NCBI GenBank assembly: GCA_963833885.1 | Contig: CAWHZU010000009.1 | Span: 1 to 62,217, forward strand | DNA: 62,217 nucleotides | From: JASHPR01 sp963833885 | GTDB lineage: Bacteria > Actinomycetota > Actinomycetes > Streptosporangiales > Streptosporangiaceae | Direction of reading: 5' to 3' | In this document: in pieces, positions 37,110 through 45,262 of the stretch | Numbering within the stretch: the stretch's first letter is position 1 | How the letters are laid out: each line of letters opens with the position of its first letter | The notes under the pieces: model-generated | Seen by the model: only the letters and a program-made list of their open reading frames with translations | Told to the model about the DNA's origin: nothing | Database searches by the model: none | Made by a program: the position numbers and the translations under genes

Positions 37110-38379
37110 TCGACGCCTCCATCCCTGGCCGGGTAAGCAGCATCGCGGTCTGGAAACCCCCGAACCCGCTGCCGACCGTAAGAACGGCGTCGCTGCGCTG
37201 CTCGCGCGCATGCAGCGGCACGTAGTCGAGACCGAGTTCGGGGTCGGGCTCGTGCAGATTGGCGGTCGGCGGAACGACGCTGTGCTCGATGGCCAGCGCC
37301 GACGCCGCGATCTCGATGGCGCCGATCGCGCCGAGCGAGTGCCCGACCATTGACTTGATCGAGCTCACCGGGACCTCGTAAGCCCGTGCGCCGAGGCTCG
37401 CCTTGAAGGCCGCCGTCTCGTGCCGGTCGTTCTGGCGGGTGCCTGATCCATGCGCGTTGATGTAGTCGATGTCCTCGGGGGCGAGCCGCGCACGGCCCAT
37501 GGCCACCCTGATCGCCTCGGCCATCTCCAGGCCGTCAGCCTTCAGCCCGGTCATGTGATACGCATTGCTGCGCTGGGCGTAGCCCGCGATCTCGCAGTAG
37601 ATGTGGGCGCCGCGGCGCCGTGCCTCGTCGGCTGGCTCGAGAACAAAGACCGTGGCGCCCTCGCCGAGCACGAACCCGTCCCGGCTGGCGTCGAAGGGCC
37701 GTGACGCGTGCGCCGGGTCGTCGTTGTTCGGCGAGGTCGCCTTGATGGCGTCGAAGCAGGCCACCGTGATCGGCGAGATCGGGGCGTCGGTCGCGCCGGC
37801 GATCACCACATCGGCCCGGCCGTCCTCGATCATCTCTGCCCCTTCCGCCACGGCGTCCAGCCCTGACGTGCATCCGGTCGAGGTCACCCCCGCCGGGCCT
37901 TCCGCGCCGCAGTCCCAGGCGACCTCCGCCGCGATAGTGCTCGGGATCAGCGCGCGGTACAGATGGCGCTGCGCCTTCGCCGGGTCGACGACCCAGCGTT
38001 TACCCATGTCGCTCACCACGACGTATTGCTGCTCGAGCGTGATGGTGTTGCCGACCGCGCTGCCGATGCTGACGCCGATGCGGCCGGGCGGCACGTTGTC
38101 CAGGTCGAGCTTGCTGTCGGCCAGCGCCTCTCGCGCGCACACGAGGGCGAACTGCGAGCAGCGGTCGGTCCGCTGCGTCTCCTCGGCCGTGAGGCCCTCG
38201 GCGGCCGGGTCGAAGTCACATTCGGCCGCGATGCGGGACCGGAACCCCGCCGGGTCGAACAGGGTGATGCCGCGGGTGGCCGTCATGCCAGAGGTCAGCA
38301 AGGCCCAGAACGCCTTCGTGCCATTGCCACCGGGCGCCACCACACCGATGCCGGTGATCGCGGCCCGCCGCTGGCTCAC
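37102..38379 (-). CDS. Type II PKS ketosynthase (KS-alpha)
   Basis: 425 aa beta-ketoacyl synthase that extends the polyketide on ACP. Catalytic triad visible: Cys170 in STGCTSGLDA, His310 in INAHGSGTRQNDRHE and His347 in SMVGHSLGAIGA. N-terminus AAITGIGVVAPGGNGTKAFW is typical. The ATG at 38379 overlaps the cupin stop by 4 nt; its 3' end overlaps the CLF start, so KS and CLF should be made in equal amounts. Confidence 0.95.
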   Translation of the reverse strand: MSQRRAAITGIGVVAPGGNGTKAFWALLTSGMTATRGITLFDPAGFRSRIAAECDFDPAAEGLTAEETQRTDRCSQFALVCAREALADSKLDLDNVPPGRIGVSIGSAVGNTITLEQQYVVVSDMGKRWVVDPAKAQRHLYRALIPSTIAAEVAWDCGAEGPAGVTSTGCTSGLDAVAEGAEMIEDGRADVVIAGATDAPISPITVACFDAIKATSPNNDDPAHASRPFDASRDGFVLGEGATVFVLEPADEARRRGAHIYCEIAGYAQRSNAYHMTGLKADGLEMAEAIRVAMGRARLAPEDIDYINAHGSGTRQNDRHETAAFKASLGARAYEVPVSSIKSMVGHSLGAIGAIEIAASALAIEHSVVPPTANLHEPDPELGLDYVPLHAREQRSDAVLTVGSGFGGFQTAMLLTRPGMEASNG

Positions 38380-38792
38380 CTGAGCTCACCGGTGGTTGCG
38401 TGAGTGGGCTCCTCGGTGTCGACGTGGCCCAGGTCGGGCCGCGGTGCCAGCGGGCCGAGGTGGAAGACCGCGAACGCCGGCTGCGCGGCATCGCTGTTCT
38501 CCAGGCGGTGCCGGGTGCCGATCGGGATGAACAGGCCTTCGCCAGCGGCCAGCGGCACGGGTTCTCCGTCGAGCCTGACCAGCAGCTGGCCGCTGACCAG
38601 GTAGATGAACTCCTCCGAGTACGGGTGGTAGTGCTCGGTGACGCACTCGCCGGGCTGGAGAGTGAGCACTCCCATGAACCCCGAGGTCGACTTCACCGTC
38701 GCGGGGCTGAGCATCGTGCGGAGATCGCCGCCGCGGCGGCGGTTGGACTCCATGTCGCTCGCCGCGACCTTCCCCCATTTTGCGTTTGTCAC
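38376..38792 (-). CDS. Cupin-domain protein of the polyketide operon (WhiE ORF II type)
   Basis: 138 aa, single cupin barrel: TLQPGECVTEHYHPYSEEFIYLVSGQLLVRLDGEPVPLAAGEGLFIPIGTRHRLEN contains the two metal-binding cupin motifs (HYHPYSEE and the later PIGTRHR). Cupins of this type sit immediately before KS-alpha in spore-pigment clusters, exactly as here. Lies 9 nt after the carboxylase beta gene. Confidence 0.88.
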   Translation of the reverse strand: MTNAKWGKVAASDMESNRRRGGDLRTMLSPATVKSTSGFMGVLTLQPGECVTEHYHPYSEEFIYLVSGQLLVRLDGEPVPLAAGEGLFIPIGTRHRLENSDAAQPAFAVFHLGPLAPRPDLGHVDTEEPTHATTGELR

Positions 38793-38801
38793 TATGTGTC
38801 C

Positions 38802-40427
38802 TTACAGCGGTGGGTTTCCGTGCTTGCGCAGAGGCAAGTGCTCGTGCTTGGAACGGAGCATCTCGAGGCCGGCGCAGATGACCGCCCGGGTCTCGCGCGG
38901 GTCGATGACGTCGTCCACCAGCCCGCGCTCTGCGGCGTAGTAGGGATGCATGAGCTGCTGGCGGTACTCGGCGACGAGAGTCGTCCGCAGCTGATCCGGG
39001 TCGGGTGCCGCCGCAATCTGCCTGCGGTGGATGACGTTGGCGGCACCTTCCGCGCCCATCACGGCGATCTCGTTGATCGGCCATGCGTACGCCAGGTCGG
39101 CCCCGATCGAGCGGGAATCCATCACGATGTACGCGCCGCCGTACGCCTTGCGCAGGATCATCTGAATGCGCGGGACCGTGGCCTCGCAGTAGGCGTACAG
39201 GAGCTTGGCGCCGTGACGGATGATCCCGAGGTGCTCCTGGTCCACGCCCGGCAGGAAGCCCGGGACGTCCACGAGGGTGACCAGCGGAATGTTGAATGCG
39301 TCGCACGTGCGGACGAACCGTGCCGCCTTTTCCGCCGCCTTGATGTCGAGCACTCCGCCGAGCACAAGCGGCTGATTCGCGACGATACCGACCGTCTGGC
39401 CGCCCATGCGCGCCAGCGTGCAGATCACGTTGCGGGCCCAGTCGGCGTGCAGTTCGAGGAACTCGCCGTGGTCGGCGATCTGCTCGATGACGGCCAGCAT
39501 GTCGTAGGGCTTCGCCGCCGAGGCGGGGACGATGTCCAGCAGGGCGTCACACCGCCGGTCCGGCGGGTCGGTAGGCTCGTAGCCATCGGGCGCCTCACGA
39601 TTGTTCGGCGGCAGCAGCCAGAGCAGCGCCCGGATGGCCTCGAAGCAGCTTTCCTCATCGTCGTGCACGAAGGTGGCCAGGCCGGAGATGCTGGAGTGCA
39701 CGTCGGCACCGCCCAGGTCTTCCTGGCTGACCTCTTCGCCGGTCACCTCGCGGATTACATCCGGCCCGGTGAGGAACATGTTGGAGATCCCGCGGACCAT
39801 GAACACGAAATCGGTCAGCGCGGGTGAATAGGACGCCCCGCCCGCGCAGGGCCCGAGCATCACGCTGATCTGCGGGATGACGCCGGAGGCCCGCACGTTC
39901 CGGCGGAATATCCCGCCGTACCCGGCAAGAGCCGTAACGCCCTCTTGTATCCGCGCGCCGGCGCCGTCGTTGAGGCCGATGAGCGGCGCGCCCGCCGACT
40001 CAGCCAGGTCCATGATCTTGTGGATCTTCTGCGCGTGGGCCTCGCCCAGCGAGCCGCCGAAGATCCGGAAGTCGTGCGCGTACAGAAACACCTTCCGGCC
40101 GTCGACCGTCCCGTATCCCGTGATCACACCGTCGGTGGGCGGCCGCTGCTCGTCCAGCCCGAATCCTGACGCCCGGTGCCGGCGGAACATCTCGATTTCC
40201 CTGAACGAGCCGGCATCGCACAGGCGGTCGATCCGCTCACGAGCCGTCAGGCGCCCGCGTGCATGCTGCCGCTCGGTTGCCTCCTCGCCGGGGGCGATGA
40301 GGACTTCCTGCCTGAGCAGAGCCAAGTCGTCGGTCAACTGGTGCAGGTCCGGCTGCTCGGTCTGGCCGGCCGCCGTCGCCGGGCTGTCGGGCACGGTCAA
40401 AGCATTCGCGGCCTGCGTCATAGTCAT
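38802..40427 (-). CDS. Acyl-CoA carboxylase beta subunit (carboxyltransferase)
   Basis: 541 aa, AccB/PccB family. Carboxyltransferase landmarks: GRLTARERIDRLCDAGSF, FGGSLGEAHAQKIHKIMDLA, GLNDGAGARIQEGV, MLGPCAGGASYSPALTDFVFMV, and in the C-domain LVDVPGFLPGVDQEHLGIIRHGAKLLYAY and KAYGGAYIVMDSRSIGADLAYAWP. The Asp in AYGGAYIVMDS marks acetyl-/propionyl-CoA type specificity; which of the two cannot be decided. Separated from the TcmI cyclase by 39 nt. Confidence 0.93.
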   Translation of the reverse strand: MTMTQAANALTVPDSPATAAGQTEQPDLHQLTDDLALLRQEVLIAPGEEATERQHARGRLTARERIDRLCDAGSFREIEMFRRHRASGFGLDEQRPPTDGVITGYGTVDGRKVFLYAHDFRIFGGSLGEAHAQKIHKIMDLAESAGAPLIGLNDGAGARIQEGVTALAGYGGIFRRNVRASGVIPQISVMLGPCAGGASYSPALTDFVFMVRGISNMFLTGPDVIREVTGEEVSQEDLGGADVHSSISGLATFVHDDEESCFEAIRALLWLLPPNNREAPDGYEPTDPPDRRCDALLDIVPASAAKPYDMLAVIEQIADHGEFLELHADWARNVICTLARMGGQTVGIVANQPLVLGGVLDIKAAEKAARFVRTCDAFNIPLVTLVDVPGFLPGVDQEHLGIIRHGAKLLYAYCEATVPRIQMILRKAYGGAYIVMDSRSIGADLAYAWPINEIAVMGAEGAANVIHRRQIAAAPDPDQLRTTLVAEYRQQLMHPYYAAERGLVDDVIDPRETRAVICAGLEMLRSKHEHLPLRKHGNPPL

Positions 40428-40466
40428 TACTGCTCCCCATGACCGTGCGTTCGGGCGGGCGTTGCG

Positions 40467-40793
40467 TCAGGCTGGCGCGCGCCAGAGATAAAACTCCCTG
40501 GCCATCGCGTCACTCGGGCTTCGCCACGTCGCGGGATCGTAGGCGGTGACGTGCTCCGACAGCTTCGTGTTGATGTCGGCGAACAGCGGGTGCTGACGTA
40601 CCTCGGCCAGCGGGAGAGCCAGGTCCTCCCGACTTTCAATTGAATGGAAATAGAGGTCATGAAAACGGTAAAGGCGTCGTTCCCGTACGCCTAGCATCCG
40701 CGGAAGCTCGCCTGCGTCGGACTCTGTGAAGATACTCTTGACGGCGTCCTCGCTTCCTTGCCCCATACGGGCAACAATAAGCGTCCGTGACAT
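40467..40793 (-). CDS. TcmI-family polyketide cyclase
   Basis: 108 aa, TcmI/WhiE ORF VII family (dimeric alpha-beta barrel): LIVARMGQGSEDAVKSIFTESDAGELPRMLGVRERRLYRFHDLYFHSIE, ending REFYLWRAP. Such cyclases close later rings of the aromatic polyketide. First gene of the minus-strand operon, with GGAGGGGGG ahead of the ATG. Confidence 0.9.
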   Translation of the reverse strand: MSRTLIVARMGQGSEDAVKSIFTESDAGELPRMLGVRERRLYRFHDLYFHSIESREDLALPLAEVRQHPLFADINTKLSEHVTAYDPATWRSPSDAMAREFYLWRAPA

Positions 40794-41368
40794 GACAACC
40801 CCCCTCCACGGATGAGTTCCACTGCGTACGCCGGATTAGTTCCCCTGCGTCCATCACGCGTAAACATTCCCTCCTCGGGGATGCGGATCGGCGCGAATGG
40901 GATATGTTATTCTCCGGGTTACGGATCGACGTCAACGGGTACGCATTCGCGCGCTTACCGGGCTCGGGATGGGTGGCATCATCGCGGCATTGACCTGCTC
41001 AGATGGGCATACGCGTCGACCGGATTGTGCCGATTTCGGAGAATGCCAGAAGCGGAGTTGCCGCCACGGCCAGCGCCCGGGAATGGTCCTCGTAAACGGA
41101 CCGGGCGTCATGATTGTGCCGCCGGGCTCGAGCTGCGATGCCGACTGCATCTACGCGCTACAGGCTTAGAAGCCGCGCGAATAGGGCAATGGAACAGGGG
41201 CAGTGATCATGAAGGGGGAAGGGGAAGGCCGTTGCGGACCGAAAGGCGGAAACGGCGAATAGTGAGCCTATTCGCGGCGACAATGCACCCGGGTGTCGCC
41301 TGGCACCGCGAGCCTGGCAGTCCTGTCCCTGCGGCCGCCACCGGGGGCCGGGATACGATGTGTGAGCG
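40794..41368. other. Divergent promoter region of PKS operon and DrrAB exporter
   Basis: 575 bp holding promoters of both operons. A plus-strand open frame (40812-41372) covers it but shows no domain and would overlap the DrrA start, so I do not call it. Apart from the paired direct repeats next to the cyclase start, I could not place promoter boxes. Confidence 0.5.
40809..40851. promoter_or_regulatory. Paired 20-bp direct repeats upstream of the PKS operon
   Basis: CGGATGAGTTCCACTGCGTA (40809-40828) and CGGATTAGTTCCCCTGCGTC (40832-40851) match at 17 of 20 bases and are 23 bp apart, about two helical turns. They lie 16-58 nt before the TcmI cyclase ATG. On the coding strand each contains GGAAC, an ECF-sigma -35-like core. 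A regulator or sigma-factor site is plausible but unproved. Confidence 0.5.
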
Positions 41369-42370
41369 ATGAGCACTGTAGAGGCGCCTGCAAGCGCCAC
41401 CCACTCGCCTGAGGCCAATCCGGCCGGGATCATCCACACCGAGGACCTGACCAAGGTCTACCCGGGAACCGACTTCGCCGCCGTCGACCGACTCAACCTC
41501 GACGTCTGCGCTGGCGAGATCTTTGGCCTGCTCGGGCCCAACGGCGCCGGCAAGACCACGACCGCTGGCATGCTGACCACGCGTGTGGTGCCGACGTCAG
41601 GCCGGGCCTTGCTCGCTGGCGTCGACGTCGCCGCGCACCCGGCGCTCGCCAAGCAGCTGAGCGGCATCGTGTCGCAGCAGAACACCCTCGACCGCCAGCT
41701 CACCGTCTGGGAGAACCTGTACTTCCACGGCCGCCTGTTTGGCATGGGGGCCAGGGCGTCCCGGAAGATCGCCGACGACCTGCTCGAGCAGTTCCATCTG
41801 ACTCGGTGGGCCAAGGCCTCCGTGTACGCGCTGTCCGGCGGCATGGCCCAGCGGCTGATGGTCGCGAGAGCCATCTTCCACCGCCCTTCGGTGCTGTTCC
41901 TTGACGAGCCGACGGCCGGGCTCGACCCGCAAAGCAGGCTGGCGCTGTGGGACCTGCTCGGCGAGCTGCACCGTGCCGGGCAGACGATCCTGCTCACCAC
42001 CCATTACATGGAAGAGGCCGACCGGCTCTGCGAGCGCGTCGCGATCATGGATCACGGCAAGATCCTTGCGCTGGACACCCCGGCCGCCCTCAAGCAGAGC
42101 ATCGGCGCCGACACGGTCGTCACGGTCAAGGCCGTCGGCGACGCCGCCAGCCTGGCCGAGGCGCTCGAACGCGACGTGACCGGCGTCACCCGCGCCCGCG
42201 TCATGGACGGAGGAGTCCAGCTGCACGTACAGGGCAACGATCGGCTGGTGCCGCGCGTCGTCGCGGCGGCGGAGCGCGCGGGCTTCGACCTCATCGACCT
42301 GTCGATCTCCGAGCCCAGCCTGGAGACGGTGTTCATCAACCTCACGGGCAAAGAACTCCGGGAGGACTGA
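41369..42370 (+). CDS. ABC transporter ATP-binding protein, DrrA (drug resistance) family
   Basis: 333 aa ATPase: Walker A GPNGAGKTT (residues 56-64), LTTRVVPTSGRALLAGVDV, ABC signature LSGGMAQRL, Walker B VLFLDEPTAGLDPQSR and H-loop LLTTHYMEEADRL; the C-terminal ~100 residues (VKAVGDAASLAEALERDVTGVTRARV...) are the DrrA regulatory domain. Divergent from the PKS operon, so it may export the pigment or a related compound; that link is inferred from position. Confidence 0.92.
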   Translation: MSTVEAPASATHSPEANPAGIIHTEDLTKVYPGTDFAAVDRLNLDVCAGEIFGLLGPNGAGKTTTAGMLTTRVVPTSGRALLAGVDVAAHPALAKQLSGIVSQQNTLDRQLTVWENLYFHGRLFGMGARASRKIADDLLEQFHLTRWAKASVYALSGGMAQRLMVARAIFHRPSVLFLDEPTAGLDPQSRLALWDLLGELHRAGQTILLTTHYMEEADRLCERVAIMDHGKILALDTPAALKQSIGADTVVTVKAVGDAASLAEALERDVTGVTRARVMDGGVQLHVQGNDRLVPRVVAAAERAGFDLIDLSISEPSLETVFINLTGKELRED

Positions 42371-43278
42371 TGGCCACCTCTACCACGACACCGACGGCTA
42401 CGGCGGAACCGCCCGCCTCCAGCCCGCAGCGGATCGGCGGCGGGCCCACCCGCTCGGTAGCCGCGGCAAGCTGGACCGCGCTCGGCGCGCTGATGCTGCG
42501 GGACCTGGTCGTGCTGCGCAAGCACCTGTGGGAGTTCGTGCTGCGCACGATCATTCAGCCGTTCCTGCTGTGCTTCGTCTTCCTCTTCATTTTCCCGAAG
42601 ATCGGCCAGGGCATCGGCGGCGGCCGCAGTCCGTTGGCGGAGTCCGCGTTCGCGACGGTCCTGGTCGGCGGGGTGCTCGGGATCTCGGTCATGTTCCAGG
42701 GCGTGCAGTCGATCGCCCTGGCCATGGCGCAGGAGTTCGGCTTCACCCGGGAGATCGAGGACCGGGTGCAGGCGCCGTGCCCGATCTGGCTGGTGGCTAT
42801 CGCCAAGGTGCTGTCCGGCGCGGCCCAGGGCGTGATCTCGGCGATCATCGTGCTGCCGATGGTCTGGTTCGTGCACGCGCCCGGCGTGCACGCCCACCTG
42901 GTCTTCCACTGGTGGGTGATCTTCACGTTCGTGCCGCTGGCGTGCATTGCCATGGCCGGCCTGGGGCTGTTGCTCGGCACCAGCTTCGAGCCACGCAACA
43001 TCGGCCTGATGTTCGGCTTCATCATCCTGCCGATCACGTTCCTGGGCGGCACCTACTACTCGTGGACCAGGCTTGCGCCCGTCAAGATCGGCGGGTTCCA
43101 CTGGCTGCAGACGGTCGTCCTGATCAATCCGCTGATCTACGTAAATGAAGGCATGCGGGCCGCGTTCACCGGCGCACCACATATGCACCTGTACGTCATC
43201 TATCCCGTCGTCGTAGCGTTCGGGGCACTGTTCCTGGGGCTCGGGCTGCGCAACTTCCGCCGTCGGGTGCTCTCCTAG
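42370..43278 (+). CDS. ABC-2 type transporter permease, DrrB family
   Basis: 302 aa with six hydrophobic helices and an N-terminal Thr/Pro-rich ~35-residue stretch. Family marks: MLRDLVVLRKHLWEFVLRTIIQPFLLCFVFLFIFP, EDRVQAPCPIWLVAIAKVL and FIILPITFLGGTYYSWTRL. The ATG at 42370 overlaps the DrrA stop (TGATG). Its 3' end overlaps the convergent DAHP synthase by 4 nt. Confidence 0.92.
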   Translation: MATSTTTPTATAEPPASSPQRIGGGPTRSVAAASWTALGALMLRDLVVLRKHLWEFVLRTIIQPFLLCFVFLFIFPKIGQGIGGGRSPLAESAFATVLVGGVLGISVMFQGVQSIALAMAQEFGFTREIEDRVQAPCPIWLVAIAKVLSGAAQGVISAIIVLPMVWFVHAPGVHAHLVFHWWVIFTFVPLACIAMAGLGLLLGTSFEPRNIGLMFGFIILPITFLGGTYYSWTRLAPVKIGGFHWLQTVVLINPLIYVNEGMRAAFTGAPHMHLYVIYPVVVAFGALFLGLGLRNFRRRVLS

Positions 43279-44336
43279 GAACGCCGGGCGCGGACCGCGG
43301 TGGCGAGGTCAGTCAGGACGCCGACGGTGGTGTCCCAGCCCATGCAAGCGTCGGTGACGCTCTGGCCGTAGGTCAGCTCGGCCAGGGCGCCGAGTTCCTG
43401 GCGGCCGGGAACGAGGAAGCTCTCGATCATCACTCCGGCGATCCCGCGCTGGCCGCCAGCGATCTGCTCGGCGATCTCACGCGCCACCTCGGCCTGCTGG
43501 TTGTGGTCCTTGCGGCTGTTGCCGTGACTGGCGTCGATCATGATCGTCGGCGGTATTCCGGCCCGCTGCACGGCCTCGAGCGCGCTCGCGACGTGTTCCG
43601 GCTGGTAGTTGGGGCCGTCAGTGCCGCCGCGCAGGATCACGTGCACGTCGGGGTTGCCGGTCGTGGTGACCACGGAGGCCCGGCCGCCGGAGTCAAGACC
43701 GAAGAACACGTGGGCGCCGTGCGCGGCCCGGCAGGCGTCGACGGCGACGCCCACGCTCCCGTTCGTGCCGTTCTTGAATCCCACCGGCATCGAAAGGCCC
43801 GAGGCCAGCTGGCGGTGGACCTGGCTTTCCGTGGTGCGGGCGCCGATCGCGCCCCAGCTGACCGTGTCGGCGATGTACTGCGGCGAGTTGGGGTCGAGGA
43901 ACTCGCAGCCGACCGGAAGGCCGAGGCCGAGCACTTCCAGCAGGAGCCGGCGCGCGGCGCGCAGGCCGCGATGCACGTCGTGGCTGCCGTCCATGCCCGG
44001 GTCGTTGATCAGGCCCTTCCACCCGACCGTGGTGCGCGGTTTCTCGAAGTAGACCCGCATCACCACGCACAGCTCGTCTTCCAGCTCCGCGGCGGCCTTG
44101 GCGAGCCGGATCGCGTAGTCAACGCCGGCGTTCACGTCGTGCACCGAGCACGGGCCGACAACGGCGAGCAGCCGGTCATCGTCCCCAGCGAGGATTCGCC
44201 GTATCGCCTCGCGTGAATCGTGCACGGTGGCGGCTTGGAACTCGTTGAGCGGCAACTCGGCCAACAGTTCGTCCGGCGCGATCAGCGGCTGGAAGCCCGA
44301 TACGTGCAGGTTATTGGTGTCGGTCCGGATATCCAC
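43275..44336 (-). CDS. aroG: 3-deoxy-7-phosphoheptulonate (DAHP) synthase, class I (AroF/G/H type)
   Basis: 353 aa; condenses PEP and erythrose-4-phosphate, the first step of the shikimate pathway. Motifs: VVGPCSVHD, VMRVYFEKPRTTVGWKGLINDPGMDGS, AIGARTTESQVHRQLASGLSMPVGFKNGTNG, ASHGNSRKDH and GVMIESFLVPGRQ. GTG start with AGGAAGG upstream. Unlike the class II enzyme common in actinobacteria this is the E. coli-like class I type; paralogue letter is arbitrary. Preceded by a leader peptide and hairpins, so probably controlled by aromatic amino acid supply. Confidence 0.94.
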   Translation of the reverse strand: MDIRTDTNNLHVSGFQPLIAPDELLAELPLNEFQAATVHDSREAIRRILAGDDDRLLAVVGPCSVHDVNAGVDYAIRLAKAAAELEDELCVVMRVYFEKPRTTVGWKGLINDPGMDGSHDVHRGLRAARRLLLEVLGLGLPVGCEFLDPNSPQYIADTVSWGAIGARTTESQVHRQLASGLSMPVGFKNGTNGSVGVAVDACRAAHGAHVFFGLDSGGRASVVTTTGNPDVHVILRGGTDGPNYQPEHVASALEAVQRAGIPPTIMIDASHGNSRKDHNQQAEVAREIAEQIAGGQRGIAGVMIESFLVPGRQELGALAELTYGQSVTDACMGWDTTVGVLTDLATAVRARRS

Positions 44337-44394
44337 GGCTGTGCCTTCCTGGCGGCCAGCCCCCTCGTCCCAGGCCAGCCGCCTTAATGACGAA

Positions 44395-44418
44395 AGGCAG
44401 AGACTGGTGTCTCTGCCT
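44395..44418 (-). terminator. Attenuator hairpin before DAHP synthase
   Basis: On the coding strand AGGCAGAGAC-ACCA-GTCTCTGCCT forms a perfect 10-bp stem with a 4-nt loop, followed by TTCGTCATT. It stands about 60 nt before the DAHP synthase start. The T-run is weak, as is common in high-GC actinomycetes. Confidence 0.65.
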
Positions 44419-44420
44419 GA

Positions 44421-44476
44421 CTGGCTCTGGGTGGTCCGTCGGATCAGCGCTTGGCTGCTGGCCCACCCAGAGCCAG
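44421..44476 (-). promoter_or_regulatory. Long-stem leader hairpin overlapping the leader peptide
   Basis: CTGGCTCTGGGTGG (coding-strand positions 44476-44463) pairs perfectly over 14 bp with CCACCCAGAGCCAG (44434-44421). The first arm covers leader codons 10-14, just after the aromatic codons, so a ribosome stalled on those codons would block this stem. It is followed at once by the terminator-like hairpin. I see no strong conventional antiterminator pairing between the second arm and the terminator's first arm. Confidence 0.6.
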
Positions 44477-44503
44477 CTTAAAGCGCCAATACCAACGGGA
44501 CAT
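44444..44503 (-). CDS. Aromatic leader peptide upstream of DAHP synthase
   Basis: A 19-residue ORF, MSRWYWRFKLALGGPAAKR, with Trp4, Tyr5, Trp6 and Phe8 clustered among its first eight codons: the three amino acids made from the pathway that the downstream enzyme opens. No Shine-Dalgarno is visible, but a TATGAT -10-like box ends 8 nt before the ATG, so the transcript may be leaderless. Followed by two hairpins. The arrangement fits transcription attenuation. Confidence 0.7.
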   Translation of the reverse strand: MSRWYWRFKLALGGPAAKR

Positions 44504-44511
44504 GGCAACGA

Positions 44512-44517
44512 ATCATA
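44512..44517 (-). promoter_or_regulatory. Candidate -10 box for the DAHP synthase leader transcript
   Basis: TATGAT on the minus strand, 8 nt before the leader ATG, overlapping the stop codon of the upstream methyltransferase. No convincing -35 element at the expected distance. Confidence 0.45.
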
Positions 44518-45262
44518 CACGCCCGGAACGGGCGACCGCGAAGAGAACGTAGCCATAGGACAGGCCGGTCGCGGCCGGGTTCCTTGCCAGCCAGGCCCGC
44601 GCGACCGTGGCGGGAACCTCGATGTTCAGCACCGCGGCGAGATCGGCGCGGCTCGCGAACTGCCACCGGGAGCGCACCTCGTGCCGGGTGGCGCCCCGCT
44701 GCCGCCACCAGCCATCGATGGCATCGGCGGTTTGCTGCGGCGGCTTTTTCGAGGCGGCGGCGAGCAGGCCGGCGAACTGGCCCCAGCGGTAGTCGTTGTC
44801 GACCACGACCAGGCTGCCGCCCGGGACGAGCACCCGCATGACCTCGGCGAGCCCGGCATCACCCCCGGGGTCGAGGAAGTAGGCAAACCTGGCATGGACC
44901 ACGTCGACGGACCGGTCGGCGAGCGGCAGATGCTCGGCGGAGCCGGGCAGCACCGCCACGTCCGGCAGGTCACCCGCCCGGGCGGCCGCCTTGGCGCGCA
45001 GCACGGGATCCGGCTCGACGCCGACGACCCGGTCGGCCTCCCTGGCGTATGCCGGCAGCCAGAATCCGGCTCCGCAGCCAATATCGAGCACCGTGCGCCC
45101 GTTCCACGGGGCGAGCCGGCGCATGGCGGCGAGCACGTGGCCGTCCGGGTCGATGCCCCGGTTCTCGATCTCGTAGACGTCCGGGTTCCCGCCCTGGTTG
45201 GGCGCGAAGCGCCAGTCGGGGAAGGCGGCGCGGGCCGCGGCCCGAGTGCCTGCTGTGGTCAA
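44513..45262 (-). CDS. SAM-dependent methyltransferase (class I)
   Basis: 249 aa from the TTG at 45262, chosen because it overlaps the upstream hydrolase stop by 4 nt. SAM motif I VLDIGCGAGFWLPAYA (about residue 60), motif II GVEPDP, then DVVHARFAYFLDPGGDAGLAEVMRVLVPGGSLVVVDND. UbiE/MenG-like fold, small-molecule substrate unknown. Confidence 0.82.
   Translation of the reverse strand: MTTAGTRAAARAAFPDWRFAPNQGGNPDVYEIENRGIDPDGHVLAAMRRLAPWNGRTVLDIGCGAGFWLPAYAREADRVVGVEPDPVLRAKAAARAGDLPDVAVLPGSAEHLPLADRSVDVVHARFAYFLDPGGDAGLAEVMRVLVPGGSLVVVDNDYRWGQFAGLLAAASKKPPQQTADAIDGWWRQRGATRHEVRSRWQFASRADLAAVLNIEVPATVARAWLARNPAATGLSYGYVLFAVARSGRV

Noticed and set aside
40812..41372. 186-codon plus-strand frame between the PKS operon and DrrA
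   Set aside because: No recognisable domain, overlaps the DrrA start, and lies in the divergent promoter region.
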